Assembly: GCA_028821605.1 (NCBI GenBank)
Contig: JAPPFM010000002.1
Location: forward strand, 186,001 to 250,000
From: Candidatus Poribacteria bacterium
GTDB taxonomy: Bacteria; Poribacteria; WGA-4E; WGA-3G
DNA: 64,000 bases
Direction of reading: 5' to 3'
Positions within the stretch are counted from its first letter, which is position 1. Each line of letters starts with the position of its first letter. The position numbers and the translations under genes were made by a program. This document shows, piece after piece, positions 1 to 8,531 of this stretch. Below the pieces are notes generated by a model. It was given only the letters and a program-made list of their open reading frames with translations, was not told where the DNA came from and did not search any database.

Positions 1-100
1 GAATCGCTTTCGGACCGCACGCGGTCAGGGAGATTATCAAACCCGTGATTAACAATAGCACGTAAAGGCGTAATTTGTTTAGTCCGTATAGAAAAGTCAT
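1..100 (-). CDS. Lipoprotein, N-terminal fragment
   Basis: Reading leftward from ATG at 100, the frame stays open to the window edge. It gives a short basic N-terminus, a hydrophobic run and the lipobox Leu-Thr-Ala-Cys near residues 25-28, which is the signature of a type II signal peptide cleaved before the lipidated cysteine. A good Shine-Dalgarno (GGAGGG) lies about 8 bases before the start. Only 33 codons are visible, so the mature domain and function cannot be named. It is probably a membrane-attached exported protein. Confidence 0.7.
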   Translation of the reverse strand, partial: MTFLYGLNKLRLYVLLLITGLIISLTACGPKAI

Positions 101-151
101 AATTTTTCCCTCCATCTCTCCGTTACATTTTAGCAAAAGATGGGATTGAAA

Positions 152-1606
152 TCAAGGTTTCCCTGCTTTTTTCACGTAAATCGCGTAAACCTTCGGATCC
201 TCTGGACGAATCCCTATGTAATTGAGTCGAACACGGATCGTTTCTTTTCCTTTAACCCATTCACCCCTTTTCCACTTCATTTTTTCATGAAATCCTGACG
301 TAAGAGGATGGCAGTCTTCTCTGGAATACCCTTCAAGCGGTTGGAAACGTTCGTCTAAGATGTCAACTGTAACCTGACTATACTCGGACAATCCATCAAC
401 GTTCAAGGACACTGTGCAAAGTTGTCCTTCAAGGTCAATAGGTGCTGAAATCACGTGTGGTGGCTGCTCTGTTTTCCGCGTCATGTCTGCTACCTGAAAG
501 TAACCGAGTCGATCGCGCTGCCACGTTGCGATCCGGACCCCGTTGCTGAGCTGCTCTGGCCAGGGGGCATACCAGAAGAGTGTCTCATCGCCGACGTTTT
601 CAAAACCTTGTCCTTGCATAAGTGCAGCGTGTTTGAAATTCATTGGGGTCGGTAAATGTTCAAAGTCGTCCTCCGCTGCCTCTACCATCTGAAAATCTGG
701 AATCGGCTCTCGGTAGTGAAGCGCGTCGTTGCTGACAACTAACCCGAGATCCATTGTCACATGTCGGCGATCGTTATTTTCCGGTCCGTGCCACTGCCCA
801 TAAAATCCAAGAATCACATTCCCGCGGTTCCACAGTGCTGCACCGAGGTGTACCTGTTCACCTTGGTGTGCACCGTATACCACAGGTCTTGGTGGGATGT
901 TACCTCGCCGAAAACCCAAGCATGAGGCTTCGATCCAGTGTTCAAAATCGTAAGATGCATACATCACCATCTGCCTTGTTGGACCGATGTGACTGCCACC
1001 GTGTGCGCTCAGGTAATAACAGCCGTTGAATTTCGTGAGACCGGACATTTCACAGGATGGTGGGTCTGGATGCCGTTCAGCCTCGTGCCATTGGAGTCCA
1101 TCTTCACTAAACATGACGGCGAACTTTGGGGAATATTTGGAGGTTTCAATGATGGCTTTGAACCGTCGGGCAGGATCCGGGTCATCTGGTTCATAATACA
1201 CTACACACGCCTGAATGTGATATTTTCCGCCTTGTATGTCCACGAGATTATTTCGGGTTGAGCCGTTATATTCTACCAGTCCGAGTTCTGGTTTCTCCCA
1301 GTTGTATCCATCACGACTCTTTGCGAAGCAGACCCGATGATGCCAACTATCATCATCGCCTTGTGCTAAGTACCACATCCAGAGTTCGTCGCCAACACGC
1401 TGGACAGATCCATAGTAGATAACACGGGAACTGTCGGGTACACCGAGAGGACCGGGGTGTACCACAATTCGGGTACGATCAACCCCGGCTCTGTAAGGCA
1501 CGAGGTGTAACCGAACACCGTGTTGAAACGGAATGCTGTAGTCATCGAAAGGAAACAGGACAATCTCGTCTGTGCTTATGTGTTCAGGATTGTTTTTGAT
1601 AATCAT
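152..1606 (-). CDS. Five-bladed beta-propeller, glycosidase-like protein
   Basis: This 484-residue protein has no signal peptide. It contains repeated blade-like segments with Trp/Tyr-rich motifs such as ELWMWYLAQ, FAKSRDGYNW, VMFSEDGLQWHE and VVSNDALHYREP. The recurrent 'S.DG..W' pattern is typical of five-bladed propellers of the GH32/43/68/130 superfamily, where it marks blade turns. The last 100 residues form a separate beta-rich domain. A role in carbohydrate recognition or hydrolysis is inferred from the fold; I cannot point to a complete catalytic triad. No clear Shine-Dalgarno precedes the ATG at 1606. It lies tail-to-head with the next minus-strand gene, 48 bases away. Confidence 0.6.
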   Translation of the reverse strand: MIIKNNPEHISTDEIVLFPFDDYSIPFQHGVRLHLVPYRAGVDRTRIVVHPGPLGVPDSSRVIYYGSVQRVGDELWMWYLAQGDDDSWHHRVCFAKSRDGYNWEKPELGLVEYNGSTRNNLVDIQGGKYHIQACVVYYEPDDPDPARRFKAIIETSKYSPKFAVMFSEDGLQWHEAERHPDPPSCEMSGLTKFNGCYYLSAHGGSHIGPTRQMVMYASYDFEHWIEASCLGFRRGNIPPRPVVYGAHQGEQVHLGAALWNRGNVILGFYGQWHGPENNDRRHVTMDLGLVVSNDALHYREPIPDFQMVEAAEDDFEHLPTPMNFKHAALMQGQGFENVGDETLFWYAPWPEQLSNGVRIATWQRDRLGYFQVADMTRKTEQPPHVISAPIDLEGQLCTVSLNVDGLSEYSQVTVDILDERFQPLEGYSREDCHPLTSGFHEKMKWKRGEWVKGKETIRVRLNYIGIRPEDPKVYAIYVKKAGKP

Positions 1607-1654
1607 GTTTTAGTGGTTGTTGGTTATCAGTCTTCAGTTGCTTCGCAGTGAAAG

Positions 1655-2938
1655 TTAAAGAGATTTCTGGTGTATATCAAGCGTTTCTTCTAAAATTGCG
1701 TCGTAAACGAGTGGCTTGACCCTTTCACTCAGTTCGGAAAATGGAATGTGCTGCGCAAGTGTGATTACTACCAATTCATCTCGCGGAGAAATCCAGAATT
1801 CTGTGCTTGCTCCACCGATCCAACCGTATTCGCCGACTTGGGAGGCAGGCACCCAATCTGTCTTCTGCACACGCACCGAGACACCCAGTCCAAAACCGAG
1901 TCCAGCATAACGTTTATCCGGTTTTTTGTCGAGCGGTATCAGATGTTCTGATAGATGGTTGCGTGTCATCAATTCCACGGACTCTGCTGTTATTAACCGT
2001 TTTCCAGCGAGTGTGCCTTTACCTGAAAGCATCAGACAAAACCGGGCAAAGTCAGCAGCAGTAGAGACCAAACCGCCACCAGCGGATAAGAATTTTGGTT
2101 TCTCTGTAAAACTATTTTTGGATACGTGACCCGTTCCGCCCTCCGGTGCGTCAATAGTCTGCAAGTCTCCGTCCGGCTTTGGACCATACATCCGCGCAAA
2201 TCTGTCAATTTTCTCTGGCGGGACGTAAAATCCGGTATCTACCATACCCAACGGTTGGAAGATCCGCTCGGCTAAGAACACATCGAAAGGCTGACCAGAA
2301 ACCACCTCAATCAGTCGTCCTAAAACGTCTGCAGCGATGCTGTAATGCCATTTTGTTCCGGGTTGATATAACAGTGAACTCCTGCCGAGTCGCTCAACCA
2401 TTTCCTGTAAGTTGCATTCATGTAGGAGATGTAAACCCTCCTCTCGGTAGCGTTTATCTACGGCAGTTTGCCCTGCCATGTATCGGGCAGCACCGGGCAA
2501 TCCGGAGGTGTGACGCATCAAATCTCTGACGGTCATGTCCCGATCTGCTTTAACCAACGTCAGTGTATCAGCATCTGAATCCAAGGCGACTTTCAACCCA
2601 CCTAATTCGGGGAGGTACACGGAAACCGGTGCATCGAGTTGTAGTTTTCCTTCTGCACAAAGCATCATTACTGCCACTGCGGCGATCGGCTTCGTCATTG
2701 AATAGATGCGGAAGATTGTGTCTTTTCGCATCGGCTTATTCGCTGCAACATCCATCATGCCGTGTGTTTTGAAGTGCGCTACCTTACCCCGCCGTGCCAC
2801 AACCGTGCCCGCGCCAGCGAGTCGTTCTTCATCAATAAACTGCTGCGCGGTGGCGGAAATGCACTCAAGCCGTTCAGCCGAGAGCCCTACCTCGTGTGGG
2901 GCTGCGGTTAGATTGGAATTTAATTCGGTGGTATTCAT
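1655..2938 (-). CDS. Serine hydrolase, class C beta-lactamase fold (EstB-like)
   Basis: This is a 427-residue serine hydrolase of the beta-lactamase/penicillin-binding-protein superfamily. The catalytic SxxK motif is Ser80-Met-Thr-Lys83 within IYSMTKP. The second-motif tyrosine is Tyr199-Ser200 in HYSIAADVLGR. A glycine-rich C-terminal segment (GEYGWIGGASTEFWISP, near residue 370) fits the beta-3 strand region that carries the third motif in EstB-type esterases. No signal peptide is visible, so it probably acts in the cytoplasm as an esterase or peptidase rather than as a resistance enzyme. The family is unambiguous; the substrate is unknown. Confidence 0.85.
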   Translation of the reverse strand: MNTTELNSNLTAAPHEVGLSAERLECISATAQQFIDEERLAGAGTVVARRGKVAHFKTHGMMDVAANKPMRKDTIFRIYSMTKPIAAVAVMMLCAEGKLQLDAPVSVYLPELGGLKVALDSDADTLTLVKADRDMTVRDLMRHTSGLPGAARYMAGQTAVDKRYREEGLHLLHECNLQEMVERLGRSSLLYQPGTKWHYSIAADVLGRLIEVVSGQPFDVFLAERIFQPLGMVDTGFYVPPEKIDRFARMYGPKPDGDLQTIDAPEGGTGHVSKNSFTEKPKFLSAGGGLVSTAADFARFCLMLSGKGTLAGKRLITAESVELMTRNHLSEHLIPLDKKPDKRYAGLGFGLGVSVRVQKTDWVPASQVGEYGWIGGASTEFWISPRDELVVITLAQHIPFSELSERVKPLVYDAILEETLDIHQKSL

Positions 2939-3004
2939 GGTGATATTCTCTTTTTAGGAACGGATTTTCGGGGGCTGTGGATTTTAGATGGATTTCTTTT
3001 AAGG

Positions 3005-4621
3005 TTATAGGGTCCGGGTGGCGGATGAAGGACGTTCTTGCACTACGGGAATCACGTAACTCCGGATTGTCACACCGTCAAGTTTTTCTATTTCTACGCG
3101 CGGAGTTGTGTTCTCACGATGGTCAAAGACGACATAGTAGCCTTCTACAGCTTGTTCCAACTTGACATACGCGATAAGCTGCTTCTTGCCTGCTTGGTAG
3201 CGTTGCTCACCTTCCCAAATCTTTGTTTCAACAATGTATTTTCGTTCTCTATGAATAAGAAGGAGGTCGATCCTGCCGCGTCCGGTTTGGACCTCAAGAT
3301 ACATCACGCCACCGATACTTTGGACGAACTCGTCAAGATAAGCGTAAAGGAGATACTGTCCGACGAATTCTTGTGGGGTCTCTGGAACTTGCAGGATGCG
3401 GAAACCGACACGGATGATAAACGCCTGGAAGTTGTTGAGAAGCGGTTCCAGATCAATTGTTCCATCAGGCGTGATGTAATTAGCAAAGTCGACTTCGGTG
3501 TCTTCAGGGAAGTATTCATGCTCCAATCCGTTGAGAAGCGGTTTGAACGCCTGCATGATGCGGTGCTGATAAATCGGGCTGACGATCTTACATCTTCTGT
3601 GTGCGTCTTTTGCGATGACTCCATAAGTGACGAGCTCTGCGATGATTTCGTTGTCCAAGGTGAAGCGTACACCTCTATCATAGGAGGTAACTTTCATGAG
3701 GAGGCTTTCAAAACGAGGATCTCTCCGAATATTGGTAAGCAGATGCGAAATGTTGGTGTTTTCTTCGTCGAGGAGTTGCACGTGTGCTGCTGCGAAATGC
3801 CCCATAGTAATGGCATCGGGTTTGGGTATTTCGAGTTCCTCAGTGAGAATCTGCGCGAATCTGTTGACGAGGAAGGGTTGCCCCCCCGTCTGTTTATGAA
3901 GCATTTCGATGACTTCTGGGGTGAAGGGTTGTCCGGTTTCTTCGGTATACTGCGACAGCAGTTCGCACACCTGTTCAAACGTAAAGTTAGGCAAGTTGAA
4001 ATCATCTTGGATATTAAAAGGGGAGATAGACCTGTCATAGTTCAGTTGCGTGATGCTCTTGACACCGACGATACCGACGCTATACGGGCATTGAAGTTCG
4101 TCAGAGATATAGATATGACGGAGCGCGTAGAGAAAATCAGTTACGACCGTTTCAGGAATGCCATCAAACTCGTCAATGAAAAACACAACATGCTGTCGAC
4201 CATATTCGGAGTCTAACAAATTGTCAAACTGTTTAAAAAACCTCAGCATTGAGAAAGAATCGGTGACTTGTGTGTTCTCCAAAAATCGCGTAAGTGCTCC
4301 AGTAGTGCTCTTGCCACGCAGTCTCAAAACTCTTTCTATTTGCGCACGCATCATTTCATAAAGTCGCTCGTAAAAAACAGCAGGTGAGACGTTACGCTGT
4401 ACTTGAAAGTCGAGTTGGATTGGGAAGTACTTTGAATCTTCGGTTGCGAGTGCATCAAGTGCGCGTTTGAAGAAGGTGGTTTTGCCAGTCTGGCGCGGTG
4501 CGAAAAGAACGATATATCTGCCGTCTTTAATACGATTGATGAGATCGGTCATCTCCTCGGCGCGCGAAACGACGTAGTTCTTCTCGGGATTTACGGGACC
4601 GCGGGTTCCAAAGCGTCTCAT
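3005..4621 (-). CDS. AAA-type ATPase with C-terminal PD-(D/E)XK nuclease domain
   Basis: This 538-residue protein has an N-terminal P-loop ATPase with Walker A APRQTGKTT at 41-49 and Walker B VVFFIDEFD at 145-153. A middle region that looks helical and winged-helix-like follows. The C-terminal domain has the nuclease signature Asp452 (GRIDLLLI), then Glu465-Thr-Lys467 (YIVETKIW), with a downstream Gln/Lys helix. This architecture matches the AAA-ATPase-like/PDDEXK_9 proteins that often form multicopy families in bacterial genomes and are suspected of mobile or defence roles. A decayed relative lies at 7923-8341. A promoter with TTGACG and TACAAT is visible upstream. Confidence 0.8.
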   Translation of the reverse strand: MRRFGTRGPVNPEKNYVVSRAEEMTDLINRIKDGRYIVLFAPRQTGKTTFFKRALDALATEDSKYFPIQLDFQVQRNVSPAVFYERLYEMMRAQIERVLRLRGKSTTGALTRFLENTQVTDSFSMLRFFKQFDNLLDSEYGRQHVVFFIDEFDGIPETVVTDFLYALRHIYISDELQCPYSVGIVGVKSITQLNYDRSISPFNIQDDFNLPNFTFEQVCELLSQYTEETGQPFTPEVIEMLHKQTGGQPFLVNRFAQILTEELEIPKPDAITMGHFAAAHVQLLDEENTNISHLLTNIRRDPRFESLLMKVTSYDRGVRFTLDNEIIAELVTYGVIAKDAHRRCKIVSPIYQHRIMQAFKPLLNGLEHEYFPEDTEVDFANYITPDGTIDLEPLLNNFQAFIIRVGFRILQVPETPQEFVGQYLLYAYLDEFVQSIGGVMYLEVQTGRGRIDLLLIHRERKYIVETKIWEGEQRYQAGKKQLIAYVKLEQAVEGYYVVFDHRENTTPRVEIEKLDGVTIRSYVIPVVQERPSSATRTL

Positions 4622-4661
4622 TTTTTCCTCCTTGTCGTCGGCGTTCGCGCCTCCTATATCT

Positions 4662-4691
4662 ATTGTATCAGATTTGCGGGCATAACGTCAA
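4662..4691 (-). promoter_or_regulatory. Promoter for the AAA/nuclease gene
   Basis: Read on the minus strand, TTGACG (4691-4686) and TACAAT (4667-4662) are separated by 18 bases. They lie about 40 bases before the start codon at 4621, which has a Shine-Dalgarno-like AAGGAGG stretch just before it. Confidence 0.55.
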
Positions 4692-4818
4692 AACCTAATT
4701 TCCAATACCGTTTCGCGATTTATGGTAGATTTCAGAATTAATTAGACACTCTGCATCGGCGAGGTTAGAAAACCGCGAAGAACCCCGCTGCGAAAATCCT
4801 ACCAGGAGGGGAAAGGAT

Positions 4819-6099
4819 CTATTTGTTTTTTCGATCCACCATAGTCGTCTTTTTCGCGGGGGTGCTAACAAGCGAATTCAAGATCGGGAGTAAGGCACGC
4901 ATCGTCGGAACATCTCGGAACGTGAAGCCGAATTGGGAAAAATATGTTGATGCTTCCAGTGCCTCGGCAATGAGCGGATTTTTTTCCAGTTCCTTTGAAA
5001 CACCAAGGATCAGGGACACATCTCTTTGTTCAGCGAGTGTGTTGAGCCTCGCGATGAGATGCCCTTGGTGCCATGGATGAAACAGTTCGATAGCAGTCTC
5101 CACACCACTTTTGTGGACGAGATGATAGTCTGGGAAACAGTAGAAATCGCCCGGTAAAGGCATGAATTGGCTTCCGGGACGGATCTGCCAATCGTCGGTT
5201 TTATTTTGAAGCATCGCCTGAAAGAGTTGGATGTCTTCCGGGATGTAAGCAAGGAATTGTTGTGAAATTGGTTTAATGCCGCACGATTCATCAAGTGATA
5301 ACTGAGAACGTCGATTATTTCGGAACTGGATCTCCGCAGTGAGTTCCCATTTGGGTTGATGCAGCACTGCCATGAAGAAGTTCGCCAGATTCATACCGTA
5401 TCGCTTTGTTTTGTAAAAGAGGTTAAGCGGTCCATCCACCGTAATCTGATAGATTTCTTTGTCGTCGGTTCTCTCTTTCCGAATTGTGGAGAGCAGTTGG
5501 TTGAATCGCAGATATTTGAACAGTTGACGGAGTTCGGCTGTCATGGAATCGGCAAGTTTTAGCGTGAGGGTGTCGCAGTGGAGGAGTAATCCTTGGACTT
5601 GTGCCGCGTTATAGCGATGAAGTAACCGTTCAGCGGAAAGCGTGTTGAATGTCAAAACCGGTTGGCAACTCGGCAGGTCGGCATAGAGTTTAGCACTCAG
5701 CTCCACTTCTGCTGTAGACGATTCATCTGCCATTATCTGTGATACCTTACCTTGATAGTCTGTGTAATCCTCAAATTGCTCCTGTGAAAGCAGACGGCTT
5801 GTTTCTGTAAAGAGTTTTTGCCGAAACGCGATTAATTCTTCGTTGGGTTCGGTGTCGAACTCTGTCCGATCTAACAACAGTTTTTCGAGTCCGCGTTTGA
5901 TTATAGGTGTGCCGGGTGTGCTATCAATAATATGCTTGCTGGACTCCAAGAGTGTTGAACGTTGTGTATCTGGGGACGCTTCAAAGACAGCGATTAATTG
6001 TTCGGCGATTGCCAACAGTTGGTGATCGGTAGGTTTTACAAATTCGGGGTGGATTTGCCCCTTCTGAATTTTATACCGGAGCAGGTCTTTGGTAAGCAT
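4819..6099 (-). CDS. DUF790 / Bax1-like nuclease, partner of XPB helicase
   Basis: The product is 426 residues from ATG at 6099. The frame is open upstream to 6300, but that extension overlaps the helicase gene and is low-complexity, while MLTKDLLRYK begins the conserved family region. The C-terminal half has a PD-(D/E)XK-like segment: FPDYHLVHKSG, then VETAIELFHPWH. In archaea the DUF790 protein Bax1 is a structure-specific nuclease that binds XPB helicase in DNA repair. The adjacent XPB-like gene, only 22 bases upstream in the same direction, supports that assignment. Function is inferred from family and neighbourhood. Confidence 0.75.
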   Translation of the reverse strand: MLTKDLLRYKIQKGQIHPEFVKPTDHQLLAIAEQLIAVFEASPDTQRSTLLESSKHIIDSTPGTPIIKRGLEKLLLDRTEFDTEPNEELIAFRQKLFTETSRLLSQEQFEDYTDYQGKVSQIMADESSTAEVELSAKLYADLPSCQPVLTFNTLSAERLLHRYNAAQVQGLLLHCDTLTLKLADSMTAELRQLFKYLRFNQLLSTIRKERTDDKEIYQITVDGPLNLFYKTKRYGMNLANFFMAVLHQPKWELTAEIQFRNNRRSQLSLDESCGIKPISQQFLAYIPEDIQLFQAMLQNKTDDWQIRPGSQFMPLPGDFYCFPDYHLVHKSGVETAIELFHPWHQGHLIARLNTLAEQRDVSLILGVSKELEKNPLIAEALEASTYFSQFGFTFRDVPTMRALLPILNSLVSTPAKKTTMVDRKNK

Positions 6100-6121
6100 G
6101 GTATTTTGGTTTACGGCACTA

Positions 6122-7501
6122 CTATTTTGTCCTATAAGCGTGGTGCTGTCTACGTCGCTTGTTGACGAAATGTTCGCCCGTCTGTTTGGAGATGAGTTCG
6201 TAAAGGACCGCCTGTTTGCCTTCTCGTTTACGGAGGATACGTCCCAATCGCTGTACGTGCTCTCGGACACTTCCACTTCCAGAGACAATAATAGCGACAT
6301 TCGCCTCCGGCACGTCTACGCCTTCGTTTAGCACTTTTGAGGTGACGAGGATAGAATAGGTGCCGTCGCGAAAGCCGTTTAAAAAAGCGTTCCGTTCCTT
6401 GGGTTTCGTCTGATGTGTTAGCACTGGTAAAAAGAAACGTGTGCCGAGTTGATACGCCGTATCGTTATCCTGCGTGAAGATGAGAATCCGGTCACCGCGG
6501 TGTCTCTGAATCAGTTTCCATACCCATTCCTGTTTTGTCGTCGAGGCAAAGCTGAGCTGCTTCTGTGTAAGATACGCTTTGAAAGCATCACGTCCTTCAT
6601 CCGTTTGTGAGGTTTTCCAAAGAAATGTATGCCACCCGCGCGGGGTGCCCATGTTGATTCTCGCCTGCTTGAGGAAGTTTAGGTAAGTACGACGCGCTTC
6701 CTCGTACTGGACCCGTTCGGTGTCTTCCATCTCAATCGCAATCGTTACGACACGATACTCAGAGAGCGTTTTTCCGGAGAGTTCCTGCACTTGTGCCTCA
6801 TAACAGCATTCACCGACAAGCGCATAGAGCCGACTCTCCTTCCCATCAACCCGTTCAGGCGTGGCTGTCAACCCCAGACGGAAAGGCGCGATACTACTGA
6901 TCGCAGCGTATTGATACTGTTCCCCCGGTAGATGGTGACATTCGTCGAAAATGGCGAAGCCGAACCGATTGCCGTAGTAAGGGGCGTGCATGACAGCCGA
7001 TTGGTACGTAGTCACGGTGAGATCTCGCAATTCATGATAACCGCCACCATAGCGTCCTATCTCTTGTCCAAAGTATTCGGTCAGCACAGTGTACCATTGG
7101 TGCATAAGATCAATTGTCGGCACATGCACGAGTGTGGGGCGCTGCGTGTCCGCGATAAGCAGGATTGCGATGAAGGTTTTACCAGCACCTGTGGGGAGAG
7201 TTACGACACCTCGTTTACCGTTGGCATGCCATGCGTCAATCGCCTCAGTCTGGTAGGGGTAAGGCGTAAGTAATTTCTGGTGCGTAAAGGATTCAACTGT
7301 GAACTGTCTTGCTGTGTCTTGATACGGAATGTCGTGTGCACGCAGCTGCGAGACGATGTGCCGATAGCGATAAGCAGGCGCACGGAAGGTGAGCGTACGC
7401 TCGTCCCAGCGAATGTCAGGTAAGTGTGGCTGGACATCCTCAGGAACATCTTGTAGAATGAGAGTGCCTTTGTCAAAGTTGATTTTTAACGGCGTTTCCA
7501 T
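6122..7501 (-). CDS. XPB/Rad25-like superfamily 2 DNA helicase
   Basis: This is a 459-residue helicase. The first 65 residues resemble the small damage-recognition domain of archaeal XPB. Helicase motifs follow: motif I PTGAGKT at 103-109, DEXH box DECH at 186-189, motif III-like LTATP at 211-215, and motif VI QRLGRILRKREGK at 417-429. XPB unwinds or translocates on DNA in nucleotide-excision repair, and in archaea it hands DNA to the nuclease Bax1. Here the nuclease gene follows after 22 bases, so the two are almost certainly co-expressed. XPB-nuclease pairs are less usual in bacteria than UvrABC and may reflect old lateral transfer. Confidence 0.88.
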   Translation of the reverse strand: METPLKINFDKGTLILQDVPEDVQPHLPDIRWDERTLTFRAPAYRYRHIVSQLRAHDIPYQDTARQFTVESFTHQKLLTPYPYQTEAIDAWHANGKRGVVTLPTGAGKTFIAILLIADTQRPTLVHVPTIDLMHQWYTVLTEYFGQEIGRYGGGYHELRDLTVTTYQSAVMHAPYYGNRFGFAIFDECHHLPGEQYQYAAISSIAPFRLGLTATPERVDGKESRLYALVGECCYEAQVQELSGKTLSEYRVVTIAIEMEDTERVQYEEARRTYLNFLKQARINMGTPRGWHTFLWKTSQTDEGRDAFKAYLTQKQLSFASTTKQEWVWKLIQRHRGDRILIFTQDNDTAYQLGTRFFLPVLTHQTKPKERNAFLNGFRDGTYSILVTSKVLNEGVDVPEANVAIIVSGSGSVREHVQRLGRILRKREGKQAVLYELISKQTGEHFVNKRRRQHHAYRTK

Positions 7502-7535
7502 AAATCACACCCTTCACGCATACACTCGGAAGAAT

Positions 7536-7564
7536 TTGACATTTCTGTGGAATTGTGCTAAAAT
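7536..7564 (+). promoter_or_regulatory. Promoter for small membrane protein gene
   Basis: TTGACA (7536-7541) and TAAAAT (7559-7564) are 17 bases apart. TGC directly before the -10 box gives an extended -10. The start codon of the next gene is 46 bases downstream, and an AAGGGAG-type Shine-Dalgarno lies before it. Confidence 0.75.
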
Positions 7565-7609
7565 TTTGATGAAGTTCGTTTTAGTCTTTTAATACTAAGG
7601 GAGTCACAG

Positions 7610-7843
7610 ATGGATAATCAAGAATTTCAAAAACTCGTTTTAAATTGGATGGAGCGCGTGGATGCTCGCATCGGGCGCGTGGAGACTCGCCTTGGTTCAC
7701 TTGAGCAGGATGTAAGTTGGATAAAAGGAAAAATGGAGAGTCGTTCCGAGTCATCGTCAATGCACCGCGCGAACCTTGCCCTCGGTATTAGTATTGTTGG
7801 TATTGGAAGCCTCATCGGACTCATTATTAGTTGGGTTAAATAA
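7610..7843 (+). CDS. Small coiled-coil protein with C-terminal membrane anchor
   Basis: The product is 77 residues. Residues 1-45 have a heptad-like pattern (VDARIGRVETRLGSLEQDV) that predicts a coiled coil. Residues 55-74 (LALGISIVGIGSLIGLIIS) form a single membrane helix, and the protein ends in WVK. The layout resembles XhlA/haemolysin-type and other small tail-anchored proteins. A strong extended -10 promoter and Shine-Dalgarno support real expression. No function can be assigned, and no obvious partner gene lies nearby. Confidence 0.7.
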   Translation: MDNQEFQKLVLNWMERVDARIGRVETRLGSLEQDVSWIKGKMESRSESSSMHRANLALGISIVGIGSLIGLIISWVK

Positions 7844-7922
7844 GAAACAAATTAGTCTCCTATCAAGATAAGCGCAGCTCGTCCTAAAATTTTTTCAAGC
7901 CCAAAACGGCTAATCCCTCATA

Positions 7923-8341
7923 TCAAATCATAACATGTTTCTGTTTAGATGTCAAGCGGATATTTTGGAAAATTCGGGCATTACCATGCTTTACAATTGT
8001 GCTTTTGCAAAGTGTTCCATTTCTGAGAAGGCGCGTTTCCACGTTTTTGAAAAACTTTCCTGATTTCCTCACAAATATCATCGCAGAGAGTATTATAGAA
8101 ATCTTTTGGAGAGAGGTCTTCACGCTTTTCAAAATTGAGTTGAATTACAGTTTGGTTCTTTAAGGGTGAGTGCGTCAATAGCTAATCGGAAGAAGGTTGT
8201 TTTGCCGGTCCGCGGTGAGGCATGCAGGACAATGTAACGTCCCTCTTTGATGCGGTTGATGAAATCCGCAATTTCATCGGTGCGATGGACAATGAAGTTT
8301 TTCTCGGGATCCACGGGACCTCGGGTTCCGAAAGTTCTCAT
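7923..8341 (-). pseudogene. Decayed copy of AAA-ATPase/PD-(D/E)XK gene
   Basis: From ATG at 8341 the product starts MRTFGTRGPVDPEKNF and reaches a P-loop (SPRTGKTTFF), closely matching the first 60 residues of the intact ATPase at 3005-4621. The frame then stops near 8129. Homology resumes in another frame from about 8178 (VIQLNFEKREDLSPKDFY matches the intact protein's residues 67-85) and ends again near 7981. A last weakly related frame runs to 7923. The Walker B motif and the nuclease domain are absent. This is a frameshifted and truncated paralogue that still keeps an upstream promoter. Confidence 0.85.
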
Positions 8342-8419
8342 TTTTCCCTCAGTTTTTTGCCTAACTCTTGTAATAGGTTGCGGGTCGTATAGATAGTGCT
8401 TAGCGTGAAACTGCGATTC

Positions 8420-8448
8420 ATTGTATCACATCAGTACGTGAGAATCAA
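8420..8448 (-). promoter_or_regulatory. Residual promoter of the decayed ATPase
   Basis: On the minus strand, TTGATT (8448-8443) and TACAAT (8425-8420) are 17 bases apart, upstream of the broken gene. It lies back to back with the promoter at 8472-8500. Confidence 0.5.
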
Positions 8449-8471
8449 CGTTTTTGTTTTGTTCGTTTAAC

Positions 8472-8500
8472 TTGATTTTCTGCTGCTACCGTGCTAAAAT
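8472..8500 (+). promoter_or_regulatory. Promoter for D-2-hydroxyacid dehydrogenase
   Basis: TTGATT (8472-8477) and TAAAAT (8495-8500) are 17 bases apart, with TGC before the -10 box (extended -10). The GTG start at 8532 follows after 31 bases, with AGGGAG between. The box pattern is nearly the same as at 12209-12237. Confidence 0.7.
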
Positions 8501-8531
8501 AGGCAAAAAATTACAGGGAGAAACAGAACCC

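Noticed and set aside
3038-4216. 392-codon plus-strand frame
   Set aside because: It is opposite the AAA/nuclease gene, whose Walker and nuclease motifs prove the minus-strand reading. The plus frame has no family features or start site.
4819-6300. Long 493-residue form of the DUF790 gene
   Set aside because: The extra 67 residues overlap the helicase gene and are Ser/Asn-rich noise. The ATG at 6099 begins the conserved region.
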